Below, piece after piece: positions 26,312-34,764 of a stretch of 64,000 nt of DNA (the stretch's first letter is position 1; each line of letters opens with the position of its first letter). The stretch is from Pseudomonas viridiflava. Its GTDB lineage: Bacteria > Pseudomonadota > Gammaproteobacteria > Pseudomonadales > Pseudomonadaceae. Made by a program: the position numbers and the translations under genes. Under the pieces are notes generated by a model. The model was not told where the DNA came from, made no database searches, and saw only the letters and a program-made list of their open reading frames with translations. The stretch is taken from contig NZ_UUON01000042.1 of assembly GCF_900590885.1 (NCBI RefSeq), positions 62,001-126,000 of the forward strand. The letters are read 5' to 3'.

Positions 26312-27292
26312 TCATTGCGCTGCGCTGGCCGTTTCACGGTATAGCCTGGGAGGCATGCCGAACGCTGCCTTGAAGTGCCGACTGAAGTGCGCGCTGCTGC
26401 CATAGCCCCAGGCATAGGCAATGTCGGTGAGCGAGCGATGGTGCAAATCACGGTTGCGCAGGTCTTGCGCGCAGCGCGCCACGCGGCGCTGCCAGATGTA
26501 CTCGCTGACACTGCAACCGAACGCGTCCTGGAACGCTCGATGCAGGCTGCGCACCGAGCATTGCTCGGCAAAGGCGATGCGTTCGATGCTCAGGTCGCGG
26601 TCGGCCAGGTGCAGTTCGATATAGCGCTTGAGGCGGTTTTGCTTGTAGTGACGGAAGTCGTGTTCGAGCTTTTTCTCTTCCTGTTTGTTGCCCAGTGCAT
26701 TGTTCAGCAGCCCGACAATACTCTCGCCGACCAGCGCCGCCGACTGGCTGTTCAGCAGCGGGTATTGGCTGTAGGCGTCAACGATCAGGTGCATCAACAT
26801 CCGACCAAGCCCGTTGCGCGCGCTGATATGCAGGTCGTCGGCGTCCAGTGCCTGTCCGGCGCCTTCATTGAACAACAGGATGAAGTGCTCACAGCCTTGT
26901 GGGCTGCTGACATTGAAGGGTTGAGCGCAGTCGACCACCAGTAACTCGTCGGGCGCCAAGGCGTTGCTGTGCTTGCCTTGCTGGAAATGACTGACGCCGG
27001 CGGTTTGCAGGATCAGCATGCGCGATGTGTCGGGCGCCTCGACTGCTTTGCTCAGGTGACGGGAGTAGCGATGCGCGCTGGCGGTCATGCGGCAAAAGCG
27101 TAGTTTACCGAGGTCGCCGTACTCCAGGCGGCCCTGGAAATCGGCATCGTGCAGGGGTTCTATGTGGGTGGACTCGAGGCGCTTGATGTACTCCGGCGTG
27201 CGCCCAAGGTTGTCACTCATAAACTCTTTCCACCTCATCAGGCGGTCGGAACGCATCACTTGATCGGTAGAAACGCAGGCTAGATTGCTCAT
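26312..27292 (-). CDS. AraC-family activator of the aromatic island
   Basis: 326 residues. The N-terminal half resembles the AraC-binding-like domain of XylS/NahR-neighbour activators (SQQGKHSNALAPDELLVVDCAQPFNVS region). The C-terminal double helix-turn-helix has IERIAFAEQCSVRSLHRAFQD and the conserved LTDIAYAWGYGSSAHFSRHFK. Such proteins usually activate aromatic catabolic operons when an aromatic acid binds. It follows the aldehyde dehydrogenase gene by 56 bases on the same strand, separated by a strong GC hairpin. It may control the minus-strand operon or the plus-strand operon it faces. Confidence 0.85.
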   Translation of the reverse strand: MSNLACVSTDQVMRSDRLMRWKEFMSDNLGRTPEYIKRLESTHIEPLHDADFQGRLEYGDLGKLRFCRMTASAHRYSRHLSKAVEAPDTSRMLILQTAGVSHFQQGKHSNALAPDELLVVDCAQPFNVSSPQGCEHFILLFNEGAGQALDADDLHISARNGLGRMLMHLIVDAYSQYPLLNSQSAALVGESIVGLLNNALGNKQEEKKLEHDFRHYKQNRLKRYIELHLADRDLSIERIAFAEQCSVRSLHRAFQDAFGCSVSEYIWQRRVARCAQDLRNRDLHHRSLTDIAYAWGYGSSAHFSRHFKAAFGMPPRLYRETASAAQ

Positions 27293-27316
27293 GGATCGCC
27301 TCTTTTTATTGTTATG

Positions 27317-27342
27317 GGCCGGGCCACCTGGGTGGCCCGGCC
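27317..27342. other. Strong GC hairpin between aldehyde dehydrogenase and AraC genes
   Basis: GGCCGGGCCAC and GTGGCCCGGCC form an 11-base perfect stem around a four-base loop. No T run follows on the minus strand (CATAACAATAAAAAG). It may partly stop read-through into the AraC gene, or protect the 3' end of the upstream operon transcript. Confidence 0.55.
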
Positions 27343-27348
27343 GGTTTC

Positions 27349-28827
27349 CTAGAACGGGTAGTTGTGGCTCCCAGGTTGCCAGGTCACCCAGTGCGCACGG
27401 GTAAACTCATCCAGGGCATAGTGACCGTTGAAGCGTCCCAGGCCCGAGTTCTTTTCACCCCCGAACGGGGCGTTGGGTTGGTCATCTACGGTGATGTCGT
27501 TAATGTGCGTCATCCCCGCCACAATGCCACGTGAAAAATTCAGCGCGCGCGCCATATCTTTGCTGAATACGGCGCTGGACAGCCCATATTCGCTGGCGTT
27601 GGCCAAGGTCAGCGCATGCGCTTCGTTCTCGGCGATCAACAACGGCAGCAAGGGGCCGAAAGTCTCATCGTGCGCCAGTTCGTGGTCAAAGGGCACTTCC
27701 CCATACACGTGGGGCGGCAGCACCAGCCCGGATGGCGAGCCGCCGTGGAGTCGTTTCAGGCCCGCACTGTCGGCGGCGTAGATCTTGCGCAGTAAACCCT
27801 CCAGCTGGCTGCGGTTGATGACTGGGCCAATCACCGTATCAGGGTGGTCCGGATCACCGGTTTTCAGCTTGCGCACGCGTTCCACCACCAATGCCGTGAA
27901 GTCTGCATAGCGCGCGCGGTCGACAATCACCCGGTTCACACTCATGCAAATCTGGCCCTGGTGCAGGAAGCGTCCAACCACCGCAGCGTGCGCGGCAATC
28001 TCGATATCCGCATCGTCCAGCACCACCAGCGGCGCGTTGCCGCCAAGCTCCAGAGCCACGCGCTTGATGTGCTGGCCGCCGGTGGCAATACGCCCGACAT
28101 TGCGCCCCACATCGGTAGATCCGGTAAATGAAATCAGGCTGGGCACCGGGTGCCCGACAAACGCGTCGCCAATTTCCGCACCGGCGCCGACCACCACATT
28201 CAGCGTGCCCTCGGGAAAACCGGCCTCTTCGAACAGGTGCGCAATCAGCAAGCCTCCGGTCACGGCCGTGTCGCTGGCGGGTTTGAGCACCACTGTATTA
28301 CCCAGCGCCAGCGCCGGAACCACCGAACGCATGCTCAGGTAGAGCGGAAAATTCCAGGGGCTGATAACCCCGATCACACCCAGCGGCTCGCGAAACACGA
28401 AGCTCTGTTCGCCGGGCTTGTAACTGCTCAGGATACGCCCCTCCACCTGCATGGGCAGCCCGATGCACTCACGCACCAGATTCAGGGTGAATTGCCATTC
28501 CATGGTTGCCTTGATACGGGTACTGCCGGATTCGCGAATCAGCCAGTCAATCATTTCCTCGCTGCGCTGTTGGATCACCTGAGCGAGTTTTTCCAACTGC
28601 GCACCGCGTGCGGTCGGGTGCAATGTCGCCCACGGCGTCTGCGCACGGTGTGCCGCTGCGTAGGCCGAGTCAAGGTCGGCGACGCTGGCCAACGGCATCT
28701 CCAGCAAGGTTTCGCCGTTAAAGGGGTTGCGATCATTCAGCTTGGCCGAGGAGCGGCCGGTACGCCAAATGCCGTCGATGAACTGGTCGCCGCTGATGGC
28801 GTAAGGGGTTGGACGTTGGGCAGTCAT
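27349..28827 (-). CDS. Aldehyde dehydrogenase (aromatic aldehyde type)
   Basis: 492 residues. The catalytic residues are all present: Asn159 in PWNFP, Glu260 in ALELGGNAP and Cys294 in GQICMSV, with FTGST for NAD(P) binding. The GQICMSVNRVIV block resembles benzaldehyde and salicylaldehyde dehydrogenases. It oxidises an aldehyde to its acid in the cytoplasm. In this operon the likely substrate is the aldehyde released by the carotenoid-oxygenase-family enzyme at 33294. It lies 61 bases after the extradiol dioxygenase gene. Confidence 0.88.
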   Translation of the reverse strand: MTAQRPTPYAISGDQFIDGIWRTGRSSAKLNDRNPFNGETLLEMPLASVADLDSAYAAAHRAQTPWATLHPTARGAQLEKLAQVIQQRSEEMIDWLIRESGSTRIKATMEWQFTLNLVRECIGLPMQVEGRILSSYKPGEQSFVFREPLGVIGVISPWNFPLYLSMRSVVPALALGNTVVLKPASDTAVTGGLLIAHLFEEAGFPEGTLNVVVGAGAEIGDAFVGHPVPSLISFTGSTDVGRNVGRIATGGQHIKRVALELGGNAPLVVLDDADIEIAAHAAVVGRFLHQGQICMSVNRVIVDRARYADFTALVVERVRKLKTGDPDHPDTVIGPVINRSQLEGLLRKIYAADSAGLKRLHGGSPSGLVLPPHVYGEVPFDHELAHDETFGPLLPLLIAENEAHALTLANASEYGLSSAVFSKDMARALNFSRGIVAGMTHINDITVDDQPNAPFGGEKNSGLGRFNGHYALDEFTRAHWVTWQPGSHNYPF

Positions 28828-28888
28828 GGTTTTACCTTCGGGTCGATGGAGCGCGCGGTTTTAGCGAAAGACGGCGAACCGTCCGATC

Positions 28889-29737
28889 TCAGGTTCTGAT
28901 CCACGCGCGCCCCCAGGAATTGAGCGTGTGTTCTTCCTGCGGCCAGGTGCCTGGAGGGTCGGTCGCTTCGGTAATTTGCAACTCCGCCGAGAACTCAAGC
29001 CGGTTGCGGTCGGCGTCCACCACCATGAAGAACAGGTTGTTGCCTGGCCCATGGCGGCCAGGGCCAAAGAAGATGCTGATGCGCTCCTTGGCAAAGCGGT
29101 CGCCCCAGTCGCGAATGTCGTTCCATTCGTTGGTTTCGTAACAGTGGTGGTCCCACTCGTTTTTCGAGCCCCGGAAGAACGCCAGCGAATGGTGTTCATC
29201 GTCCGAACGCAGGAAACACACCATTAACTGGCCGCTCTGTTGGTCGACCACGCTGTCGGAGACCGTGAAGCCAACGGTGTTGACGTAGAACTCAATCATC
29301 GCTTCCAGCTCAGTGGTCTGGAACACCACATGCTGCAAGCGGCCGGGCATGCCGGCCTGGGCGCTATTCATTTGCGCCTGGCAGACGCCGAAAATCGTCT
29401 GGCGACCTTGCGGGTCGCGAATCGCGAAGGCCCCTGGCGCGAGCAGCGGCGAACGTAGGTCTTCGATGATGCAGTTGCGTTTGCGCAGGCGGTGGCGCAG
29501 CTCGGCGAGTTTTTCCGGGATCGCCAGGTCATAGGCCGCTGCCAGCAGGCCGCAGTGGTCGGCCGGGGAGAGCAGCATGGCCCGGTTTGGCCCTCTGAGA
29601 ACCCAACTGCCGTCTGCCTGAGGTTGGCAGTTCATGTCCATCATGCGCTGGTAGAAGTCGATCTGCCGTTGCGGTTCTTTGCTTGCCAGGTGCAAATAGC
29701 ACAGGCGGGCGGGGGTCGACGTTTGCAGTGTATTCAT
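28889..29737 (-). CDS. Extradiol (type I, VOC-fold) catechol dioxygenase
   Basis: 282 residues from ATG 29737, which overlaps the monooxygenase stop by four bases and follows GAGG. Two VOC modules are visible. The iron-binding facial triad can be placed at His136 (LQHVVFQ), His198 (WDHHCYE) and Glu248 (NRLEFSAE). The catalytic His of BphC-type enzymes is kept at His182/183 (EHHSLAF), but the positions usually holding the second-sphere His and Tyr read Asn and Val. It should open a catechol ring next to the hydroxyls (meta cleavage). Its coupling to the MhpA-like monooxygenase suggests it cleaves that enzyme's product. Confidence 0.83.
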   Translation of the reverse strand: MNTLQTSTPARLCYLHLASKEPQRQIDFYQRMMDMNCQPQADGSWVLRGPNRAMLLSPADHCGLLAAAYDLAIPEKLAELRHRLRKRNCIIEDLRSPLLAPGAFAIRDPQGRQTIFGVCQAQMNSAQAGMPGRLQHVVFQTTELEAMIEFYVNTVGFTVSDSVVDQQSGQLMVCFLRSDDEHHSLAFFRGSKNEWDHHCYETNEWNDIRDWGDRFAKERISIFFGPGRHGPGNNLFFMVVDADRNRLEFSAELQITEATDPPGTWPQEEHTLNSWGRAWIRT

Positions 29738-31395
29738 ACGCACCTCGTGAGCGTGACGGATGTTGGAAACGACGGTTGTGCTACCGGCTCACCGGTTGGC
29801 ACGGCACCGAACAGTGATTGCAAAGCCTCGGCACTGGCGGTCTCGGTTGCACCTTGGAAAATCGCGGCCACATAACGATCAGGCCGCAACAGGAAAAAGC
29901 CGCCCCGCGTACCCAGCAAATCCTTCAGCACGCCCTGGCGGTCCTGCAATACCGTGCAGCCGGGCAGGGTTGGCGCTTCAGTGCCGGAACCCGGCAGGAT
30001 CAGAATCCGCCGAGCCTCCAAGTGCGCCCACAAGGGGTGCTGCAGTTTATCTACGCGTTGCTCGCGAGGGTCGCCATATTGAATCAGGGCGAAACCCGCA
30101 CCGATGTAATCGTCGAGCAGGCGTTCAACGCCATGGCTGTCGGTGAGGCTTGGCTGAGGGAACATCTGCCCACTGGACAAGTTGCCCAGCGCACCTTCAC
30201 TGAGTACCAGCCCTTGGCGCAGGCGCGGTTTTGGTTTGAAACGCATTTGTAAGAAGTAGTCGCGCAGCGGCGGTACCAGCCCAATCAGTGCGAAGGCGCC
30301 ACTGATCAAGCGCGCCCTCAGCACGCTGGCGGGCGCCATCACCACCCCCAGATTCAGCGCGAGCTTGATCAATGCCCAGGCGTGATCGCGCCGTTCGCTT
30401 TCATAGGTTTGCAAAATCGCCGGGGCCATTTTCCCGCTTACCACGCCGATCAGCTTCCAGGCCAGGTTATGCGCATCGCGCACGCCGCTGTTCATGCCTT
30501 GGCCAGCGTAGGGTGGGGTGAGGTGGGCTGCATCGCCGGCGAGCAACACGCGGTTGACTTGCCAGCGTTCGGCAATGCGCGCGTGAAAGGTGTACACGGT
30601 TTTACGCACGATAGAGACCGCTGCATCGCCTTTGAACGGGCGCAGCAGGGTCTGCAAGCGCTCGGGGCTGAGCATCTGTGCATCGCTTTCGTCGTTCTTC
30701 AGCATGAACTCGAAGCGCCGCGTGCGGTGCGGGCCGGGGACCTCGACGATGGGACGGCGCGCATCGCAGTACACGCGGGTTTGCCAGAACGCGTCATCGT
30801 CCTGATCGGTATCCACCACCAGCCAGCGGGAGGCGAAACTGGAGCCGACCATATTGATCCCGAGTTGCTTGCGTACCGGGCTGCGCCCACCATCACAGGC
30901 GATCAGGTAGTCGGCTTGCACCTCGAGCAATTGTTTGTTGCCGTCCACGATCAGCGCACGCACGCCGAACTCGTCTTGGGTGAACTCCAGCAGTTCGTGG
31001 TTGAAGCGTGCGGTCAGGCAAGTAAAACGCTCCAGGCCGGCCCTCAAGGTGCTTTCGAACAACGGCTGGCGGAACGCGTTGCGCTTTGGAAAACCATACA
31101 GCTTGCCGCTGGGTTCGACTTTGCCGAAGCAACGGCCGCCAGGGCGCGTGAAGTAATGCACGCCATAGCCCGCCACCACGTCCGCCAGTACCTCCTGGCT
31201 CAAGCCCAGCGCTTGCATGGTGCGCAACGATTCATCATCAATCGAAACTGCTCGGGGTTCGGTGACAGTGCCGGGTTTGCTGTCGATCACCCAGGCGTCC
31301 ACGCCCGCCTGTCCAAGCAGGTTAGCCAGGGTCAGCCCGGTGGGGCCGGCGCCGACGATCAGGACACGCGTGTTGATACTGTTCAGGGTTGTCAT
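29734..31395 (-). CDS. MhpA-like FAD monooxygenase (3-hydroxyphenyl acid hydroxylase family)
   Basis: 553 residues. Motifs: GAGPTG at 15-20, the REPRAVSIDDESLR-type segment (here TEPRAVSIDDESLR), DGGRSPVRKQLGI, and GDAAHLTPPYAGQGMNSG. The TEPRAVSIDDE and PPYAGQGMNSG segments are characteristic of MhpA rather than of the plus-strand monooxygenase, so the island has two distinct flavin hydroxylases. MhpA-type enzymes hydroxylate a phenolic side-chain acid ortho to its OH to give a catechol. It follows the IclR gene by 21 bases and is coupled to the extradiol dioxygenase. Confidence 0.88.
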   Translation of the reverse strand: MTTLNSINTRVLIVGAGPTGLTLANLLGQAGVDAWVIDSKPGTVTEPRAVSIDDESLRTMQALGLSQEVLADVVAGYGVHYFTRPGGRCFGKVEPSGKLYGFPKRNAFRQPLFESTLRAGLERFTCLTARFNHELLEFTQDEFGVRALIVDGNKQLLEVQADYLIACDGGRSPVRKQLGINMVGSSFASRWLVVDTDQDDDAFWQTRVYCDARRPIVEVPGPHRTRRFEFMLKNDESDAQMLSPERLQTLLRPFKGDAAVSIVRKTVYTFHARIAERWQVNRVLLAGDAAHLTPPYAGQGMNSGVRDAHNLAWKLIGVVSGKMAPAILQTYESERRDHAWALIKLALNLGVVMAPASVLRARLISGAFALIGLVPPLRDYFLQMRFKPKPRLRQGLVLSEGALGNLSSGQMFPQPSLTDSHGVERLLDDYIGAGFALIQYGDPREQRVDKLQHPLWAHLEARRILILPGSGTEAPTLPGCTVLQDRQGVLKDLLGTRGGFFLLRPDRYVAAIFQGATETASAEALQSLFGAVPTGEPVAQPSFPTSVTLTRCV

Positions 31396-31416
31396 TGTTG
31401 TTCCCCTACAAGTGCA

Positions 31417-32238
31417 TCAGTCCAATGGGTTGGCGCTGTGGGTCAGTGCGAGCATGTGCCGCGAAAGCGTGTGCGCCAGCGCGACCATCTGTTCACCCTG
31501 TTGTTGCTCCAGCGCCTTCTGTCGCTCGACGGCGGGGCGCACACAGCTAAGGCTGCCGAGCACCTTGCCGTCGCCGTCGAATATCGGCGCCGCGAGGCCG
31601 TATACGCCGGGGTCGACTTCGCCTGCGCTGGCCACATAACCCTGGCGCCGCAAGCGCTGCAGCGAACGGCGAAAGTCTTCCCAGGTCGGCCCCAGGTTGC
31701 TGGCGCGTACTTCGTCCGGGTGTTCCAGAAACAGCTGGCTGTGCTGGCGTGCGTTCATGTGGGCCAGAATCGCTTTGGAGGTCGCGCCCATAAACAACGG
31801 TCGCGGTGAACCCCGGGAATAACTGACGGTGCTGGCTAATTCACCACACTGGTGCACACACACCACTTGGTTCTTGAACAGCCGGCAGATCAGCCAGACC
31901 TGCTCGCTGCACCACTGCGGCAAGCTGGTTTCCAGTAACTGCGCGGCGCGGACCAACGGGTCGCTGAGCCTCAGTTGACGGTCCCAGGTGATGATCCGCG
32001 CGCCCAGCGCATAGCGCCCGGCTTCGACCTGGAACAACAGGTTCGCCTCGGCCAGCTCGCGTACGTAGCGGTAGGCGGTGGAACGGGTAAACCCGAGCGC
32101 ACTGACCATGTCTTCGACGGCCCAGATCGGCTGTGCCTCGGTGAAGATGTCCAGCACGCGCAGCATGCGCTCGAGGCTGGAACCCTTGGTGTCGGCATCG
32201 CACTCGGGCGGTTGCGGTGATTGATCAATCAAGGTCAT
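31417..32238 (-). CDS. IclR-family regulator inside the catabolic operon
   Basis: 273 residues. A winged helix at about residues 20-80 (SSLERMLRVLDIFTEA, then GFTRSTAYRYVRELAEANLL) precedes the IclR effector domain with RPLFMGATSKAILAHM and a late DPGVYGLAAPIFDGDGKVLGSLS block. IclR proteins in aromatic operons (PcaR, MhpR type) respond to a pathway acid. It starts three bases after the FAH-family gene ends and is followed by the MhpA-like gene. This makes it an internal regulator that is co-transcribed with its probable targets. Confidence 0.87.
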   Translation of the reverse strand: MTLIDQSPQPPECDADTKGSSLERMLRVLDIFTEAQPIWAVEDMVSALGFTRSTAYRYVRELAEANLLFQVEAGRYALGARIITWDRQLRLSDPLVRAAQLLETSLPQWCSEQVWLICRLFKNQVVCVHQCGELASTVSYSRGSPRPLFMGATSKAILAHMNARQHSQLFLEHPDEVRASNLGPTWEDFRRSLQRLRRQGYVASAGEVDPGVYGLAAPIFDGDGKVLGSLSCVRPAVERQKALEQQQGEQMVALAHTLSRHMLALTHSANPLD

Positions 32239-32241
32239 GGT

Positions 32242-33093
32242 TTATCGCTCGTCGACGATGGTGTTTCGCAGGGTGCCTATTTGCGATATTTCGACTTCCA
32301 CTACATCCCCTGGCTGCATCCACACCGGCGGCTCGCGGAATGCACCGACCCCGCCGGTGGTGCCGCTGACAATCACGTCTCCGGGGGCCAGTTCGGTGAA
32401 GGTGGAGCAGTACTCGATCAGTGCGCCGACGTCGAAGATCATGTCGCTGGTGGCGGTGTGTTGCATCACCTCGCCGTTAAGCCGGGTGGTCAGTTCAAGG
32501 TTTTGCGGGTCGCTGATTTCGTCACGGGTGACCAGCCACGGGCCAAAGCCGCCGGTGTTCGGGAAGTTTTTGCCGGGCACAAATTGAATCGTGTGCTTTT
32601 GCCAATCGCGCACGCTGCCATCGTTGTAACAGGCGTAGCCGGCAACATATTCAAGGGCATCGGCTTTGCGGATGTGGCGCGCGGTTTTGCCGATAACGAT
32701 GGCGAGTTCGCCCTCGAAATCCAGCTTGTGCGAAACCTTTGGCCGCACGATGGGTTGCAGGTGGGCGGTCTGGCTGTCGGCGAATCGCGTGAAGATCATT
32801 GGAAACACAGGCATGTCACGCCCGGTTTCGCGCACGTGGGTCGCGTAGTTGATGCCGATGCACAGCACCTTGCCTGGGTTTGGAATCACCGGCAGCAGGG
32901 TTACGTCGGCCAATGCAAAGCGCGGCAGGTTTGCCACCTGGCTGTCGCTCAATGATTGCAGTTGCCCTACGGCGAGTGCTTGTTTGAGGTCTGCACCGAG
33001 GGTCGGTTTCAGCGATTGCAGATCGACCGCCTGGTCGCCTTCGACGATGCCGTAGGTATCACGGCCTTCAACAGTGAAGCTTGCAAGTTTCAT
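32242..33093 (-). CDS. Fumarylacetoacetate hydrolase family protein
   Basis: 283 residues. The FAH fold motifs are present: LCIGINYATHVRETG near residue 70, the metal-binding LDFEGELAIVIGKTARHI block, YAGYACYNDGSVRDWQ and a late DVIVSGTTGGVGAFREPP. Family members are hydratases, decarboxylases or hydrolases in meta-cleavage pathways, and some hydrolyse acylpyruvates. It probably acts on the ring-fission product of the neighbouring extradiol dioxygenase. AAGGA precedes the ATG at 33093. It is the first gene after a 200-base AT-rich gap that likely carries a promoter. Confidence 0.87.
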   Translation of the reverse strand: MKLASFTVEGRDTYGIVEGDQAVDLQSLKPTLGADLKQALAVGQLQSLSDSQVANLPRFALADVTLLPVIPNPGKVLCIGINYATHVRETGRDMPVFPMIFTRFADSQTAHLQPIVRPKVSHKLDFEGELAIVIGKTARHIRKADALEYVAGYACYNDGSVRDWQKHTIQFVPGKNFPNTGGFGPWLVTRDEISDPQNLELTTRLNGEVMQHTATSDMIFDVGALIEYCSTFTELAPGDVIVSGTTGGVGAFREPPVWMQPGDVVEVEISQIGTLRNTIVDER

Positions 33094-33293
33094 TGGGGAG
33101 TCCTTTTGACGAGGGGGGCGTGGACAGAACTTGACTCTATTCGCGCATTAAAATCCTGTAAAGCGAGATTTTATATAAATCCCAAAATGCAGGAAAAATG
33201 TATTTTTTGTGGCGTCAGGCAATCGAATTCCTGCCCTCAGGAACAGGCAATTCGGTGCGCTAACGGTTGATTTATCGATGGTCTAGCCCGGGC

Positions 33294-34739
33294 TCATCCT
33301 TGAGCCCAGTAGCCGTGCAGCGACATGCGCATCCGAAATGGCACTTTGACCCGTGCGATGGGCCCGCTGGCCATCGCGCTGGTGTCGAGGATCACCAACT
33401 CGCTGCGTGCCTCATTCAGCACATTCAGCAGTGCAACTACGTAGCCATCGCCTTCTGCGGCATCGCCTGCGCGGGGGATGAATATCGGTTCCTGGAAACA
33501 GCCGTTGTCTCCCGGGTACCACGCGTCGGTGCTGCCATCCTTGAGGTTCAGATGCGCCAACTGGTTGAAGAACTGGAACGGCATGGGGCCGTTTTCAGGG
33601 TTGTAGGGCAGCGTCGGATCAAACGCGAGCATAAAACCGTGTTCGTACGGGCGACCGAGGTAGCGCTGATCGCAGTGCGGAAACTCGCACATATAGTCAG
33701 TGAGTGGCTGTGGCTTCACGTCATCGCGGGCGTCGTTCAGGTCAAACGTCCAGCGCATCAGGCTCGACGGCAGGTCTTCGGGCGCTGGCACAAAACCGTC
33801 GGCCTGCGGGAAGAAATAAAACACGTTGCCGCCGGTGACCGGCATGTCCACATACACCTTGCCGTGTCTATCGAAGGCATTCAGGGTATGGCCCTGGAAG
33901 CTGTCCTTGGGGCCCTTGAACCAACGAATGGCCTGCGCATCGCCTTGGCGTGGCAGCACCGCAAACAACTGCGGCAGATCAGGCTGCCACTGAAAATGCT
34001 GGCCGCCGTTTTTCATGCGTTCCACATCGACAGTCAGCGGAATGAGCGGAAACACCACGTAGTGCTCGGTCACCGCAAAGTCATGCACCATCGCCGCATA
34101 AGGCGCCTGGAACCAGATCTCCTTGAGCAACTTGCCGTCTGGCGACAGTTCGAAATAGGCCATGTCCGGCGTACCGTCGCCCTTGGCTTCATAGCTGAAG
34201 GCGAGGAGGTTACCGGTGCCCGGGTCAATCTTGGGGTGGGCGGTAAAGGTTGCCGATTTGATTTGCCCGGCGAAGTCCCACTCGCCGAGGGTCTCCAGGG
34301 TCATCGGGTCCAAGGCCCACGGCAGTGCATCTTCCTTGAGCGCCAGCAGTACGCCGTTATGCGGGATCACCGCAGTATTGGCGGTGGTGTTGTTTTTCGC
34401 CGCCAGTGGGTCATTGGTGTAGGCGTTCCTGTAGACGCCATTCAGTGAGCGACCTTCACGACGCTGCGCAATCAAGCGATCGGTCTGCACATAGCGCCGC
34501 CGCAGTGACACCTTGCCGTTGGCAAAGTAGAAGCCGCTGACCATGCCGTCACCGTTGAAAAACATATCGCTGCCGAGCATGGGCGGGTATTGCGGGTCCG
34601 GTGCTACCTGGTAGAAAACCCCACGGATTGAATCGGGCAGGTTGCCCTCGACCTCAAGGTCCAGCACGTCGGCTTCGATACGACTGGGGCTGTACAGCGG
34701 CCCGGAAAATTCCGCGGTGGGCGGGAATCGATTATTCAT
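33294..34739 (-). CDS. Carotenoid-oxygenase-family dioxygenase, lignostilbene/isoeugenol-cleaving type
   Basis: 481 residues from ATG 34739; a longer reading to 34976 runs into the MFS gene and lacks similarity. The four iron-binding histidines are at 168 (TAHPKID), 219 (MVHDFAV), 284 (QGHTLNA) and 475 (SLHGYW). Tyr103 and Lys135 match the pair that holds the phenolic OH in stilbene-cleaving members, and Glu352 sits where the third contact is expected. The protein resembles isoeugenol monooxygenase and lignostilbene dioxygenases, which split a 4-hydroxyphenyl alkene into aldehydes. The aldehyde dehydrogenase of the same strand would oxidise the product. It lies 25 bases after the MFS gene. 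Confidence 0.87.
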   Translation of the reverse strand: MNNRFPPTAEFSGPLYSPSRIEADVLDLEVEGNLPDSIRGVFYQVAPDPQYPPMLGSDMFFNGDGMVSGFYFANGKVSLRRRYVQTDRLIAQRREGRSLNGVYRNAYTNDPLAAKNNTTANTAVIPHNGVLLALKEDALPWALDPMTLETLGEWDFAGQIKSATFTAHPKIDPGTGNLLAFSYEAKGDGTPDMAYFELSPDGKLLKEIWFQAPYAAMVHDFAVTEHYVVFPLIPLTVDVERMKNGGQHFQWQPDLPQLFAVLPRQGDAQAIRWFKGPKDSFQGHTLNAFDRHGKVYVDMPVTGGNVFYFFPQADGFVPAPEDLPSSLMRWTFDLNDARDDVKPQPLTDYMCEFPHCDQRYLGRPYEHGFMLAFDPTLPYNPENGPMPFQFFNQLAHLNLKDGSTDAWYPGDNGCFQEPIFIPRAGDAAEGDGYVVALLNVLNEARSELVILDTSAMASGPIARVKVPFRMRMSLHGYWAQG

Positions 34740-34764
34740 TGATACGACCTCATGCACGCATTCA

